33,412 nt of DNA from Actinomycetales bacterium (lineage in GTDB: Bacteria; Actinomycetota; Actinomycetes; Actinomycetales; Quadrisphaeraceae), in NCBI GenBank assembly GCA_022701985.1, contig JAKONK010000066.1, forward strand, positions 1-33,412, given 5' to 3'. Shown in pieces: positions 20,805-30,443 of the stretch. The translations under genes were made by a program, and so were the position numbers. Every line of letters begins with the position of its first letter. The first letter of the stretch is position 1. The notes beneath the pieces are model-generated. The model searched no databases, had not been told where the DNA came from, and saw only the letters and a program-made list of their open reading frames with translations.

Positions 20805-23513
20805 TCAGGCGGGGAGCACCCGACGGCCGGCGTCCGAGCGGCCCACGGGGACGGCCAGCTCGACGGCGGCGCCGAGCACCGCCAGACCCCGCTCGCCGAC
20901 CTGCACCGGGGAGAGCTCGCTGGAGAAGACCTCGGGCAGGTCGTCGGCCATGACCGAGACGCGCGCCAGCAGGTCCTCCAGGGAGGCGACGTCGACGGCC
21001 GGGGTGCCCATGTAGCCGAACAGCCGGGGCGAGGCCCGCAGGGTGCGGACCAGGTCGGAGACGTCGACGTCGGTGAGCGGCGGGATCCGGTGGGAGACGT
21101 CGCCGAGCAGCACGGTGGTGTCGCCGGCGAGGCCGAAGGAGACCAGCGGGCCGAACAGCGGGTCCTCCAGGGTCCTCACGAGAACCCCGATGCCGCTCCC
21201 GGCCATCGCCTGCACCAGCAGCGCCGGCTGGCGGCCGGTGCCGTCCGCGCCGTCGCCGCCCCCTCCCGCGGGTCCGGCGAGCATGGCCTCGACGTGCGCC
21301 CGCAGCTCGCGCTCGCTGGCGATCTCGAGGCGCACGCCCCCGAGACCGGGGTGGCGGAGGTGGCGCTGGGTGGCCTTGACCGCCACGGGCCAGCCGAGGC
21401 GGTCCGCGGCGCGCACGGCCTCGTCGGGGGTGCGCACCTCCACCGACGGCCACAGCTGCACGCCGTAGCAGGCCAGGAGAGCGGCGACCTGCTCCGGCTC
21501 CAGGCGCACGGGGGCGTCGTCGGGACCGCGCCCCGCCAGGAGCTGCTCGACCAGTGCGCGGGCCGCGCGGGCGTCGGTGCCGGCGGGCGCGACCCGGGCT
21601 CCGTGGTCGCGACGGCGCCAGGAGGCGTAGCGGACCACGGCGGCCAGCGAGCGGACGGCGTCCTCGGGGGTGGGGTAGACCGGGAGGGCGCCCACGGCGG
21701 GCCCCCCGCCCGCAGCCGGGTCGGCGGACAGGCTGAGGGCCTGCTCCGAGCCGCCCACCAGCGCCACCAGGCACGCCGCGCACGGCTTGCCCGCCGCGGC
21801 GGCGACCTCCTGCAGCGCCTGCACCACCTCGCGGTCGACCTCGGCGACCGGGGGGATCAGGGAGGCGACGACGACGTCGACGTCGGGGTCGGCGAAGACC
21901 CGCTCCAGGGCGTCGCGGACCTGCGCCGCGTCGGCCTCGGGGGCCACGGTCACGGGGTCGGCCACGTCCAGGCCCCAGGAGACGGCGGCCTCGGCGGCCA
22001 GCGCCGCCAGGGCCGGGGAGTTGGCGACCACGCCGACCCGCTCCCCCGCCGGCAGCGGCTGGGTCTGGAGCAGCTGCGCGACGTCGAAGAGCTGGTGCAC
22101 GTTGTCGACGCGGATGACACCGGCCTGGCGCAGCATCGCGTCGAGGGCGTCGCGCGGGGCGCGGGTCTCGCGGACGGCGTGCCCGGGCGGCACGGTGAAG
22201 GAGCTGACCCCCGACTTCACGACCACGACGGGCTTGGAGCGCGCCAGGCCGCGGGCCACGCGGGAGAACTTGCGGGGGTTCCCGACGCTCTCGAGGTACA
22301 GCCCGACGACGGTGGTGGCGGGGTCGTCCTGCCAGTACTGCATGCAGTCGTTGCCGGAGACGTCGGCGCGGTTGCCGGCGGAGACGAAGGAGGAGACACC
22401 CAGGTGGCGGCGGTGGGCGGCGTCGAGCACGGCGACGCCCAGCGCCCCGGACTGGCTGAACAGCCCCAGCCCGCCCGGCGGTGGGACCACCGGGGCCAGG
22501 GAGGCGTTGAGCCGCACGGCCGGGTCGGTGTTGATGACGCCGAAGGACGTGGGGCCCACCAGCCGCATGCCGTGCAGGCGCGCCAGCCGGAGCAGCTCGC
22601 GCTGGCGGGCCAGGCCCTCCTCGCCGGTCTCGGCGAAGCCGCTGGAGACCACCACGAGGCCCTTCACGTCGAGGCGCGCGCAGTCGGCCACCACCTGCGC
22701 CACCGCCTCGGCGGGCACGGCCAGCACCGCGAGGTCGACGGGGCCGGGCACGTCCGCGGTGGAGCGGACGGCGGGCACGCCGCGCACCACGTCGGCCTCG
22801 GGGTGGACCACGTGGACGGCGCCGGTGAAGCCGCCGTCGACCAGGTCCTGGAGCAGCCGCCCGCCGACGGACCCGGGCCGGCGCCCGGCACCGACCACGA
22901 CGACCGAGCGGGGGTGGAGCAGCCGCCGCAGGCTCTCGGCCTCGGCCCGGTGCTCCCTGGCCGCCATCACCTCCATCGAGCGGTCGGTGGGGGCGATGTC
23001 GACGGTGAGCATGACGACGCCGTCCTCGACCTCCCGCGTGGTGGCGAAGCCCGCCTCGGTGAAGACGTCGAGCATCCGCCGGTTCTCGGGGAGCACCTCG
23101 GCCACGAAGCGGGTCAGCCCCTGCTCGCGCGCGGCCACCACCAGGTGCTCGAGCAGCACCGAGCCCACGCCGCGGCCCTGGTGGGCGTCGGAGACGTTGA
23201 AGGCCACCTCGGCCTCGGAGGAGCCGACCCGGTCGTAGCGGCCGACGCCGATGATGGCGTCGCCGACGAGCACCACCAGCGCCACCCGGTCGGAGTGGTC
23301 GACGGTCGTGAAGCGGGTGAGGTCGCGGGACGACAGCCGGGGCATGGCGGCGAAGAACCGCAGGTAGGTGGAGCGGGGCGACTGCGCGACGTGGAAGGCC
23401 TGCAGCGCGTCGGCGTCCTCGGGGCGGATCGGCCGGATGTGCGCCGCTCCGCCGTCCCGCAGGACGACGTCCGCCTCCCACGCTCGGGTCCACACCGGGT
23501 GGGTGGGTGACAC
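20805..23513 (-). CDS. GNAT / acyl-CoA synthetase (NDP-forming) fusion, Pat-type protein acetyltransferase
   Basis: Protein of 902 aa. The N-terminal GNAT domain (about 15-180) has the acetyl-CoA loop HQGRGVGSVLLEHLV. It is followed by a CoA-binding Rossmann domain (LLHPRSVVVVGAGRRPGSVGGRLLQDLV, about 198-300), a succinyl-CoA-ligase-like domain with SGFAETG, LGLFSQSGALGVAVLD and FVSAGNRADVSGND (about 300-600), and a C-terminal ATP-grasp domain (about 660-890). Such proteins acetylate lysines, for example the active-site lysine of acetyl-CoA synthetase; the ACS part is often regulatory. Unlike the short mycobacterial Pat, there is no cyclic-nucleotide domain. GTG at 23513 stands 6 nt after TACCCT (23520-23525 complement), with no ribosome binding site. 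First gene of the leftward operon. Confidence 0.9.
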   Translation of the reverse strand: MSPTHPVWTRAWEADVVLRDGGAAHIRPIRPEDADALQAFHVAQSPRSTYLRFFAAMPRLSSRDLTRFTTVDHSDRVALVVLVGDAIIGVGRYDRVGSSEAEVAFNVSDAHQGRGVGSVLLEHLVVAAREQGLTRFVAEVLPENRRMLDVFTEAGFATTREVEDGVVMLTVDIAPTDRSMEVMAAREHRAEAESLRRLLHPRSVVVVGAGRRPGSVGGRLLQDLVDGGFTGAVHVVHPEADVVRGVPAVRSTADVPGPVDLAVLAVPAEAVAQVVADCARLDVKGLVVVSSGFAETGEEGLARQRELLRLARLHGMRLVGPTSFGVINTDPAVRLNASLAPVVPPPGGLGLFSQSGALGVAVLDAAHRRHLGVSSFVSAGNRADVSGNDCMQYWQDDPATTVVGLYLESVGNPRKFSRVARGLARSKPVVVVKSGVSSFTVPPGHAVRETRAPRDALDAMLRQAGVIRVDNVHQLFDVAQLLQTQPLPAGERVGVVANSPALAALAAEAAVSWGLDVADPVTVAPEADAAQVRDALERVFADPDVDVVVASLIPPVAEVDREVVQALQEVAAAAGKPCAACLVALVGGSEQALSLSADPAAGGGPAVGALPVYPTPEDAVRSLAAVVRYASWRRRDHGARVAPAGTDARAARALVEQLLAGRGPDDAPVRLEPEQVAALLACYGVQLWPSVEVRTPDEAVRAADRLGWPVAVKATQRHLRHPGLGGVRLEIASERELRAHVEAMLAGPAGGGGDGADGTGRQPALLVQAMAGSGIGVLVRTLEDPLFGPLVSFGLAGDTTVLLGDVSHRIPPLTDVDVSDLVRTLRASPRLFGYMGTPAVDVASLEDLLARVSVMADDLPEVFSSELSPVQVGERGLAVLGAAVELAVPVGRSDAGRRVLPA

Positions 23514-23519
23514 GCTCCG

Positions 23520-23525
23520 AGGGTA
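23520..23525 (-). promoter_or_regulatory. -10 box (TACCCT) for a leaderless Pat-type transcript
   Basis: The complement of 23520-23525 reads TACCCT, ending 6 nt before the GTG at 23513. No clear -35 box. The rest of the 101-base gap to the nitroreductase start shows nothing else. Confidence 0.5.
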
Positions 23526-23614
23526 GTCCGCCCGCCGGGCTGCGGCGCGGTCCCGGGGCGAACCCGCCGGTCCCCCTGCGCGGCGGTGCGCGACGCCGTG
23601 GCACGGTCGGTGCC

Positions 23615-24259
23615 GTGGAGCTGCACGAGGCCGTCCGCCGCCGCCGGGCCGTCCGGAGGTTCGACCCCTCCCCCGTCGCGCCGCGGGTGCTCGACCGCCT
23701 GGTGGACCTCGCGGCCCGGCACCCGAGCGCGGGCGGCAGCGCGGGCCGGGCGCTGCTGGTCCTGCACCGGCCCGACGACGTCGGGAGGTTCTGGAGCGCC
23801 GCCAGCGACGACGTCGCCTCCCCCGACCGCTGGCTGGCGGGGATGATGACGGCCCCGGTGGTGGTGCTGTGCCTGGCGGACCCCGGCGCCTACGCGGAGC
23901 GCTACGCCCGCCCCGACAAGGTCCGGGCGCGCGCCGACCTCGGCAGCTCCCCCGAGGACCCGGCGACCTGGCCCGTGCCGTGGTGGGACGTCGACACCGG
24001 GATGGCGGGGCTGCTGCTCTGGCTGGCCGCCGTCGACGCGGGCCTGGCGGGCTGCCTCGTCGGCGTGCCGGGCCACCGGTGGGACACCGTGCGCGAGGCC
24101 TTCGGCGTGCCCGCGGAGCACCGCGTGGTCGCCGCGGTCGCGCTCGGCCGCGCGGCGCCCGACCAGCCCCCGGCCCGCCGGCGGCGGCCCGTGGGTGACG
24201 TGGTGCACGACGGCACCTTCGGGCGCCCGTGGACGGCGCTCGGGGCCGAGGACGCCTGA
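23615..24259 (+). CDS. Nitroreductase family FMN protein
   Basis: Probable FMN-dependent oxidoreductase of 214 aa; physiological substrate unknown. It opens MELHEAVRRRRAVRRFDPSPV, the family's FMN-phosphate Arg cluster, followed by ARHPSAGGSAG, where most relatives have PSAGNSQ or PSAGFSQ; the glutamine is replaced. WDVDTGMAGLLLWLAAVDAGLAGCLVGVPG is the core helix with GxxV, and VAAVALGRAAPDQPPARRRRP is the C-terminal strand and Arg-rich turn. The frame is open from 23507, but GTG 23615 gives the standard N-terminus; no good ribosome binding site is seen. It stands alone between divergent Pat and convergent membrane-protein genes. Confidence 0.85.
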   Translation: MELHEAVRRRRAVRRFDPSPVAPRVLDRLVDLAARHPSAGGSAGRALLVLHRPDDVGRFWSAASDDVASPDRWLAGMMTAPVVVLCLADPGAYAERYARPDKVRARADLGSSPEDPATWPVPWWDVDTGMAGLLLWLAAVDAGLAGCLVGVPGHRWDTVREAFGVPAEHRVVAAVALGRAAPDQPPARRRRPVGDVVHDGTFGRPWTALGAEDA

Positions 24260-24294
24260 GCCGCGCCTGCAGAGCGGGCCGCCGTGTCCGAGCC

Positions 24295-26685
24295 TCAGCG
24301 CAGGGCTCGGACCCAGCCCACGGCGCGGCCCGCGTCTCGGCGGGCCTGCTCGATCCTCACGGCCAGCACGATGACCACCGCTCCGGCGAGGAACAGGCCC
24401 ACCGACGCGGGCAGCCGCAGGGCGTAGGGGCCGAGCTGGCCGACGGCCACGACGAGCGCCGCGCCCGCGCCGAGCACCACCGGCGCCTGCCAGCCCCACC
24501 GCACACCCGCAGCGCACACCCCGGCGGCCACGACGGCGACCGCGGCGACGCGCCAGCCCCCGGTCACCAGCACCCCCTCGGCAGCGCCCTGGAGGGCGGA
24601 GGGCAGGAGGCCCGCCGCGAGCCCCGGCCCCAGCACCACCCACGACCCGAGACCCGGGTGGCGCTGCCAGGCCAGGACGCCGACGGCCAGCGCGAGCAGC
24701 GCCGGCGGCAGCGACCACCACTCGACGCCCGCGCCCGCGGGCGCCAGGTCACCGGTCTCGCTCCACCACGCGAGGGCCAGCAGCGCGACGCCCGGGACCA
24801 CCCAGCCGGTGCGGCTCGGGTCGCCCGCGCGCAGCAGCGCGGCCAGCCCGGCGGCTCCGAGCACCACCGCGACCGGCACGGGACCGTCGGCGGCCGAGGC
24901 GGCACCGACCAGCACCGCCAGCCCCCAACCGGCCACCAGCACCGCCTCGGTCGAGCGGCGCACCACCGCTGAGGCCGCCACCAGGGCCGCGGTCGCCACC
25001 AGGGCGACGAGCACGGGTGCGACGGCACTGGTGGGAGGGGGCGCCAGCACGGAGCCCCCGAGCACCGCGAGGCTGGCAGCTGCGGCCCAGAGGCTGCGCG
25101 AGGCCTCCAGCGGACGACCTGCCGCGTCGCGCAGGTGCAGCTGCCCCCAGCCGACGGGTGCGCGCCCCGGTGCGGGGCGGCGCAGGCCCGCGAGCGCCGA
25201 GGCCACCGCCAGCGCGTACCAGGCGGCGGGGCGCCACCAGGTGCCCTCGGTGGTGCCGACCACGGGTTCGGACAGCAGGGCCCCGCCCGCCAGGGCGAGC
25301 GCCGCGACCACCACGGGCCAGGGCAGCAGCCGCGGGCGCGCCGCGAGCAGGACGGCGACGGCGGTGGAGACGCCGAGCGCCAGCAGGAGCATCGCGAACG
25401 GTCCCCCGGCCGCGGCCAGCGAGACCACGGCGCCCACCACGCCGGCGTAGCCGGTCACGACCGCCGTGCGCTGGACCCCGGGACGCCCCGCCAGCAGTCC
25501 GGCTGGTGCCCCGGACGACGGTGCGGACGACGGCGCGGACGACGCGGGACGGCAGCGGACCGCCAGCCACGAGGCCGCACCCGCCAGCAGCGCGAACTCC
25601 GCTGCGGCGCCGAAGGGCTCCCAGGAGCCGGGACCGGCGTCGACGTCGACCACGAGCAGGGCGAGGACACCGCCCACCAGGTGCGCTGCGCCGACCACGA
25701 GCCCCGCCGCGCCCAGTCCCGCGGACCGGCGGTCCAGCGCCCGGCTGGCCGGCACCGACATGACCGCCAGCGCCAGCGACGCCGCGGCCCACGTCAGCAG
25801 CTCCCCGCCGACGGCTGCGGTCAGCAGGGACGGCACGGCTGCCGTCGCCAGCACCGCCGCCCACGCCGGTGACAGCGGGCGGTCTCCCGCTCGCAGCCAC
25901 CGGTCACCGGCCGCGGAGGCGCCCACGACCACGAGCAGCGCTCCGAACCGGTACGCGTCACCGTCGACGGACCCCAGACCCAGCACGTCGAGGGCACGCG
26001 CGGCGCTGAGCAGCACGACGAGGACCACCACCGCGAGCACCGCCAGCGCCTCTGCGCTGGCGGTCAGACGGCGCCTCGCCGAGGCGCGCGAGCCGGCTGC
26101 TGCCCCCGCGCAGACGCCGAGCAGGACGGTGGCCTGCCCGAGGACGCCGATGGCGGACCAGGCGCCGCCGCCGAAGACCACCGCACCGACCACGACCAGG
26201 ACCACACCGGTGACCAGCAGCAGCACCTGGGCGCCGAGCCGTCGGAGCGGCCCGGGCGGCGCGGGCTCGCCGGGGGTCGCAGACGCTCCGGCGGTCTGGG
26301 GCGCGCGCGGGCGCGCGGTGGGGGCGAAGGGGGCGTGTCCACCAGCAGGGACCGCGACCGGAGCGGCTGCAGCGGCAGGAGACGTGGCGGGACCTGTCTC
26401 GGGGGCCGTCCACGCGGTGCGGGCCACCACCTGGGGGGCGGCCTCGGGCGGGGCACCGGCACCGACACCGGCACCGGCACGGGGAGCCGGTGCGCCCGCG
26501 GACAGAGACGCCAGGAGCTCGGCGCGGCGGCGCTGCATCACGGCCAGCTCCTGGTCGAGCATCCACAGGGCCGCGGCATCCTCCCCGACCAGGCGCAGAC
26601 CGCAGGCGGGGCAGCGCGGTGCGCCCGCCACCAGGGCCGCGGCGCAGCGCGGGCAGCCGGGTGCGGCAGGTCGGACGTCGCTCAC
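24295..26685 (-). CDS. Large zinc-ribbon polytopic membrane protein (SCO7613 C-terminal-domain type)
   Basis: Protein of 796 aa, function unknown. A zinc ribbon at the N-terminus (C11PRC14...C25PAC28) is followed by a short helix ([23 protein letters not shown]), a Pro/Ala-rich linker (about 60-145), and then some 20 or more membrane segments to the end. The layout matches actinobacterial proteins annotated with the SCO7613 C-terminal domain, found beside parC in Streptomyces as well. GTG at 26685 gives [20 protein letters not shown] six bases upstream is a weak -10. The gene is head to head with parC (136-base gap) and tail to tail with the nitroreductase (35 bases). The very Ala/Val/Leu-rich sequence makes exact topology hard to draw. 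Confidence 0.8.
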   Translation of the reverse strand: MSDVRPAAPGCPRCAAALVAGAPRCPACGLRLVGEDAAALWMLDQELAVMQRRRAELLASLSAGAPAPRAGAGVGAGAPPEAAPQVVARTAWTAPETGPATSPAAAAAPVAVPAGGHAPFAPTARPRAPQTAGASATPGEPAPPGPLRRLGAQVLLLVTGVVLVVVGAVVFGGGAWSAIGVLGQATVLLGVCAGAAAGSRASARRRLTASAEALAVLAVVVLVVLLSAARALDVLGLGSVDGDAYRFGALLVVVGASAAGDRWLRAGDRPLSPAWAAVLATAAVPSLLTAAVGGELLTWAAASLALAVMSVPASRALDRRSAGLGAAGLVVGAAHLVGGVLALLVVDVDAGPGSWEPFGAAAEFALLAGAASWLAVRCRPASSAPSSAPSSGAPAGLLAGRPGVQRTAVVTGYAGVVGAVVSLAAAGGPFAMLLLALGVSTAVAVLLAARPRLLPWPVVVAALALAGGALLSEPVVGTTEGTWWRPAAWYALAVASALAGLRRPAPGRAPVGWGQLHLRDAAGRPLEASRSLWAAAASLAVLGGSVLAPPPTSAVAPVLVALVATAALVAASAVVRRSTEAVLVAGWGLAVLVGAASAADGPVPVAVVLGAAGLAALLRAGDPSRTGWVVPGVALLALAWWSETGDLAPAGAGVEWWSLPPALLALAVGVLAWQRHPGLGSWVVLGPGLAAGLLPSALQGAAEGVLVTGGWRVAAVAVVAAGVCAAGVRWGWQAPVVLGAGAALVVAVGQLGPYALRLPASVGLFLAGAVVIVLAVRIEQARRDAGRAVGWVRALR

Positions 26686-26786
26686 CCGGCCACTGTGGCA
26701 GCGGGCGGCCCCCGGCGTCAGCAGCCGACCGGTGCCTGTGGACAGAGCCCGCGGGGGCGGTCAGCGGACCGGCTCCGCGGACCACA

Positions 26787-26821
26787 CCCCCGCTGTCGGG
26801 GGCTCGCGACAAGATGGGTGC
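26787..26821 (+). promoter_or_regulatory. parC: Putative parC promoter: GC hairpin and CAAGAT -10 box
   Basis: CAAGAT (26810-26815) stands 6 nt before the parC ATG, the same box and spacing as at hemH. CCCCCG-CTGT-CGGGGG (26787-26802) is a perfect inverted repeat just upstream. No Shine-Dalgarno sequence precedes the ATG, so a leaderless mRNA is likely. Confidence 0.4.
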
Positions 26822-29365
26822 ATGGCCCGCCGCAGCACCTCACGACCCGCCGACCAGGGACCGCCCCCCACCGAGCGCATCCTGGACGTCGACGTCGACG
26901 AGGAGATGCGGTCGTCGTTCCTGGAGTACGCCTACTCGGTCATCTACTCCCGCGCCCTGCCCGACGCCCGCGACGGCCTGAAGCCGGTCCAGCGCCGGAT
27001 CCTGTTCCAGATGGGCGAGATGGGCCTGCGCCCAGACCGCGGCCACGTCAAGAGCGCCCGCGTCGTCGGTGACGTGATGGGCCGCCTGCACCCCCACGGC
27101 GACACCGCCATCTACGACGCGCTGGTCCGCATGGCGCAGGACTTCTCCCTGCGACTGCCCCTGGTCGACGGCCACGGGAACTTCGGGTCCCTCGACGACG
27201 GACCCGCGGCTTCGCGGTACACGGAGGCGCGGATGGCGCTGTCGGCGACGGCCATGGTCGACGGGCTGGACGAGGACGTCGTCGACTTCGTCCCCACGTA
27301 CGACAACGCCGCCACCCAGCCCTCGGTGCTGCCCTCGGCCATCCCGAACCTCCTGGTCAACGGGGCCTCGGGCATCGCCGTCGGCATGGCCACCAACATG
27401 CCCCCGCACAACCTGGGCGAGGTCGTGGCCGCCGCCCGCCACCTCATCTCGCGCCCCGAGGCGACCCTCGAGGACCTGATGCGCTTCGTCCCCGGCCCCG
27501 ACCTGCCCTCGGGCGGCCGGATCGTGGGGCTCGAGGGCATCCGGGACGCCTACGCCACGGGCCGGGGCACCTTCCGCACCCGGGCCACGGCCCGCATCGA
27601 GGACATCACCGCGCGCCGCAAGGGCATCGTCTTCACCGAGCTCCCGTACACGGTGGGCCCGGAGAAGGTGATCGAGAAGGTCAAGGACGCCGTCAGCGCC
27701 AAGAAGCTGCTCGGCATCGCCGCCATCGACGACTTCACCGACCGCGAGCACGGCCTGCGCCTGGTGGTCGAGGTGAAGACCGGGTTCACGCCGGAGGCGG
27801 TGCTGGCGCAGCTGTACAAGCTGACGCCCCTGGAGGACTCCTTCGGCATCAACAACGTGTGCCTGGTCGAGGGGCAGCCCCGCACGCTGGGCCTGCGCGA
27901 GCTGCTGCAGGTCTTCATCGGGCACCGGCTCGAGGTGGTCCGGCGGCGCAGCGCCCACCGCCTGGCCAAGCGCCGCGAGCGCCTGCACCTGGTGGAGGGC
28001 CTGCTCATCGCCGTCCTGGACATCGACGAGGTGATCCAGGTGATCCGCACCTCCGACGACGGCGCCGCGGCGCGCAGCCGCCTGGTGGAGGTCTTCGACC
28101 TGTCCGACGTGCAGGCCGAGCACATCCTGGAGCTGCGCCTGCGGCGGCTGACCCGGTTCTCGCGGCTGGAGCTCGAGACCGAGCAGGCCGAGCTGCTGGC
28201 GGCCATCGCTGAGCTGGAGGCGCTGCTGGGTGACGTGCAGCTGCAGCGCGAGGCGGTCTCCGACGAGCTGGCCCAGGTGGCGCGGGTGCACGGGACGCCG
28301 CGGCGCACGGTGCTGCTGGAGGCGGGTGCCGCCCCGGCGACGGCCGCGGTGCCGCTGCAGGTGGCCGACGACCCGTGCTGGGTGCTGCTGAGCGCCACGG
28401 GGCTGCTGGCCCGCACCGGGAGCGCCGAGCTGCCGTCGGGCGGTCCCCGGACGGCTCACGACGTGCTGCGCAGCGCCGTCCGGAGCACCGCGCGCGGTGA
28501 CGTCGGCGCGCTGACCTCCCGTGGCCGCGTCGTGCGGGTCGGGGTGGTCGACACGCCGTCGCTGCCGCCGACGGCGGGGGCGCCGAGCCTGTCGGGCGGT
28601 GCTCCGCTGCGGGAGTTCGTCACCCCCGAGACGGGTGAGGAGGTCGTGGCCCTGGTGCCGCTGACCCCGCAGCCGGGTGACGGCGAGGGCGCCGGACTGG
28701 CGCTGGCGACGGCGCAGGGCGTGGTCAAGCGCGTCGCCGCGGAGCCGGTCGGCGCGAAGGACTCCTGGGAGGTCATCGGCCTGGACCCCAGCGACGCGGT
28801 GGTCGGCGCGGCGTGGCTGGCGCGCGGTGACGAGGAGCTGGTGCTCACCACCAGCGACGCGCAGCTGCTGCGGTTCAGCGCCTCCCTGGTGCGCCCGCAG
28901 GGCCGTGCGGCCCGCGGCATGGCCGGGGTGCGCGTGAGCGCCGGGGCGCGGGTGCTGTCGTTCGCGGCGGTGCCCTCCGACGCCGCCGACCAGGTCGTGG
29001 TCGTCACGGTCGCTGGCGCCGCTGGGGCCCTCCCCGGGTCGCCGGGGGTCAGCGTCAAGGTCGCGCCCTTCGACGAGTACCCGCCCAAGGGTCGGGGCAC
29101 CGGCGGGGTGCGGTGCCACCGGTTCCTCAAGGACGAGGGCGAGCTGGCCCTGGCCTGGGTGGGCCTCGGGCCCGCGCGCGCGACCAGCGCCACGGGCGCC
29201 CCGGTCGAGCTGCCCGCCCCCTCGGGGCGCCGCGACGGCTCGGGCGTCCCCGTCGCGGGCGCCGTCGTCGCGGTCGACGGCCAGCGCGGTGACGTGCCGG
29301 ACGGGCTGCCGGACGCGGTGACCGGCGGTCAGCTCGACGGTCAGCGGGGTACCGAGAGCCCGTAG
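26822..29365 (+). CDS. parC: DNA topoisomerase IV subunit A (ParC/GyrA family)
   Basis: DNA cleavage and rejoining subunit of topoisomerase IV, 847 aa, working with ParE to unlink daughter chromosomes. The catalytic tyrosine is Tyr133 in [28 protein letters not shown] (90-106) is the quinolone-pocket helix, with Thr95 and Asp99 at the E. coli GyrA Ser83 and Asp87 places. [19 protein letters not shown] and the helical [19 protein letters not shown] block follow. The C-terminal beta-pinwheel is present, but the GyrA box is degenerate ([10 protein letters not shown] instead of QRRGGKG), which favours ParC over GyrA. ATG 26822 gives [12 protein letters not shown]; the open frame upstream is low complexity and antisense to the membrane protein. 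parE lies nearby on the other strand. Confidence 0.93.
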   Translation: MARRSTSRPADQGPPPTERILDVDVDEEMRSSFLEYAYSVIYSRALPDARDGLKPVQRRILFQMGEMGLRPDRGHVKSARVVGDVMGRLHPHGDTAIYDALVRMAQDFSLRLPLVDGHGNFGSLDDGPAASRYTEARMALSATAMVDGLDEDVVDFVPTYDNAATQPSVLPSAIPNLLVNGASGIAVGMATNMPPHNLGEVVAAARHLISRPEATLEDLMRFVPGPDLPSGGRIVGLEGIRDAYATGRGTFRTRATARIEDITARRKGIVFTELPYTVGPEKVIEKVKDAVSAKKLLGIAAIDDFTDREHGLRLVVEVKTGFTPEAVLAQLYKLTPLEDSFGINNVCLVEGQPRTLGLRELLQVFIGHRLEVVRRRSAHRLAKRRERLHLVEGLLIAVLDIDEVIQVIRTSDDGAAARSRLVEVFDLSDVQAEHILELRLRRLTRFSRLELETEQAELLAAIAELEALLGDVQLQREAVSDELAQVARVHGTPRRTVLLEAGAAPATAAVPLQVADDPCWVLLSATGLLARTGSAELPSGGPRTAHDVLRSAVRSTARGDVGALTSRGRVVRVGVVDTPSLPPTAGAPSLSGGAPLREFVTPETGEEVVALVPLTPQPGDGEGAGLALATAQGVVKRVAAEPVGAKDSWEVIGLDPSDAVVGAAWLARGDEELVLTTSDAQLLRFSASLVRPQGRAARGMAGVRVSAGARVLSFAAVPSDAADQVVVVTVAGAAGALPGSPGVSVKVAPFDEYPPKGRGTGGVRCHRFLKDEGELALAWVGLGPARATSATGAPVELPAPSGRRDGSGVPVAGAVVAVDGQRGDVPDGLPDAVTGGQLDGQRGTESP

Positions 29366-30378
29366 ACGACCTCGACCTGGCGGGGCGCGTAGCCGAGGCG
29401 CTCGTAGAGGCCGAGGGCTCCGCTGGGGTTCTCCCGGTCGACGTCGAGGCCGGCGGCGTCCATCCCGGCGTCGGCGAAGGCCCGCAGGCTCGCTGCCAGC
29501 AGGGCCCTGCCGACACCGCGCCGGCGGTGGGCGCGCCGGGTCCCGAGCAGGCCCGTCCAGCCCTCCTCGACCCCGTCGGTCCAGTCCTGCTGGAAGGCGA
29601 AGGCCACGGTGTACCCCGCGACCTCCGGCGCTGCGCCGTCAGCGCCCTCTGCGCCGTCGACGAGGGCCACGAAGCTCCAGTCCATGCGCGCGTCGCGGTG
29701 CCCGCTGACCCAGCGCTGCCAGTCCTCGCTGGTGCGCGGCTCGCTCCCGCGGTGGTCGGCGAAGGCCTCGTTGTGGGCCTGGCGCACGGCGTCGTCGAGC
29801 TCGGCGGACCACGGCACGAGCCGCAGCCCCGGCGGGACGTCGACATCGGGCAGGGGGCTGGCGGCCGGTCCGGTCAGGCGCCGTTGCATGACGAGGTGGT
29901 AGCGGCGCACCTCGAACCCGGCGTGCTGCGCGAGGGCGGTCCGGTCCGCCATCCGCTCGTCGACGTGCAGCACCAGCTCACCGGGAGCGCTGCCCGGCGC
30001 CTCGGCGACCAGCTGCCGCGCTCGCGCGCACTGCCACTCGAGCAGCGCCGTCCCGGTGCCGCGGCGCCGGTGGTCCGGATGGACCCCTCCCCACAGGTGG
30101 GCGCGGATCGTGCCGACGTCACCGGGACGGACGTCGACCAGACCGAACGCCACCACCCGGCCGGTCTCGTCGACCGCGGCCAGCGAGCGGTGCTCGGGGT
30201 CCTTCCAGGAGCCGCCGAGCAGCTCGTCGCGCAGGTCGTCGGGGGTGTAGCGCTCGGCCGGGGCGTCCACGGCCTCGATGGCGACGACCGCGTCGTGCCA
30301 CGCCGCGACGTCGTCAGCGCCCAGCGGCCTCCAGGTGAGGCCGGGCGTGCTCGGGACGGGGACGGCGGAGGGGGCCAC
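29341..30378 (-). CDS. Tandem GNAT acetyltransferase (two domains)
   Basis: Protein of 345 aa with two GNAT domains in a row. The first (about 10-180) has [25 protein letters not shown]; the second (about 190-345) has [25 protein letters not shown] and ends [20 protein letters not shown]. Both keep the R-x-x-G-x-G/A acetyl-CoA loop, so both may bind the cofactor; in mycothiol synthase, a well-known relative with the same plan, only one domain is fully active. Substrate unknown. The frame is open to 30528, but GTG 30378 follows TACCGT (complement of 30387-30392) by 8 nt and avoids reading into the APC gene. The last 25 bases overlap the end of parC on the other strand. Confidence 0.87.
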   Translation of the reverse strand: MAPSAVPVPSTPGLTWRPLGADDVAAWHDAVVAIEAVDAPAERYTPDDLRDELLGGSWKDPEHRSLAAVDETGRVVAFGLVDVRPGDVGTIRAHLWGGVHPDHRRRGTGTALLEWQCARARQLVAEAPGSAPGELVLHVDERMADRTALAQHAGFEVRRYHLVMQRRLTGPAASPLPDVDVPPGLRLVPWSAELDDAVRQAHNEAFADHRGSEPRTSEDWQRWVSGHRDARMDWSFVALVDGAEGADGAAPEVAGYTVAFAFQQDWTDGVEEGWTGLLGTRRAHRRRGVGRALLAASLRAFADAGMDAAGLDVDRENPSGALGLYERLGYAPRQVEVVYGLSVPR

Positions 30379-30386
30379 GCCGCCCG

Positions 30387-30392
30387 ACGGTA
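30387..30392 (-). promoter_or_regulatory. -10 box (TACCGT) for a leaderless GNAT transcript
   Basis: The complement of 30387-30392 is TACCGT, ending 8 nt before the GTG at 30378; no ribosome binding site is present between them. Confidence 0.45.
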
Positions 30393-30403
30393 GCCACGGG
30401 CCA

Positions 30404-30435
30404 CCGGTCGTGCACCCTCCCCGCGGGAGGACCGG
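30404..30435 (-). terminator. Two-tier hairpin after the APC permease gene
   Basis: CCTCCC-CGC-GGGAGG (30416-30430) is a perfect 6-bp stem, enclosed by CCGGT (30404-30408) and ACCGG (30431-30435). It begins 9 bases past the permease stop in the reading direction and before the GNAT promoter, so it probably ends the permease transcript. No T-tract. Confidence 0.55.
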
Positions 30436-30443
30436 AGCCTGCG

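Noticed and set aside
20217-23510. A 1097-codon open frame on the plus strand antisense to the Pat-type gene
   Set aside because: Composition is a Gly/His/Arg/Asp-rich shadow of the opposite strand without any known domain. High GC makes stop codons rare in such frames; the minus-strand gene is certain.
25466-26821. Upstream in-frame extension of parC of about 450 codons
   Set aside because: It is low complexity and antisense to the zinc-ribbon membrane protein. ParC proteins start close to the [10 protein letters not shown] block, so the ATG at 26822 fits.
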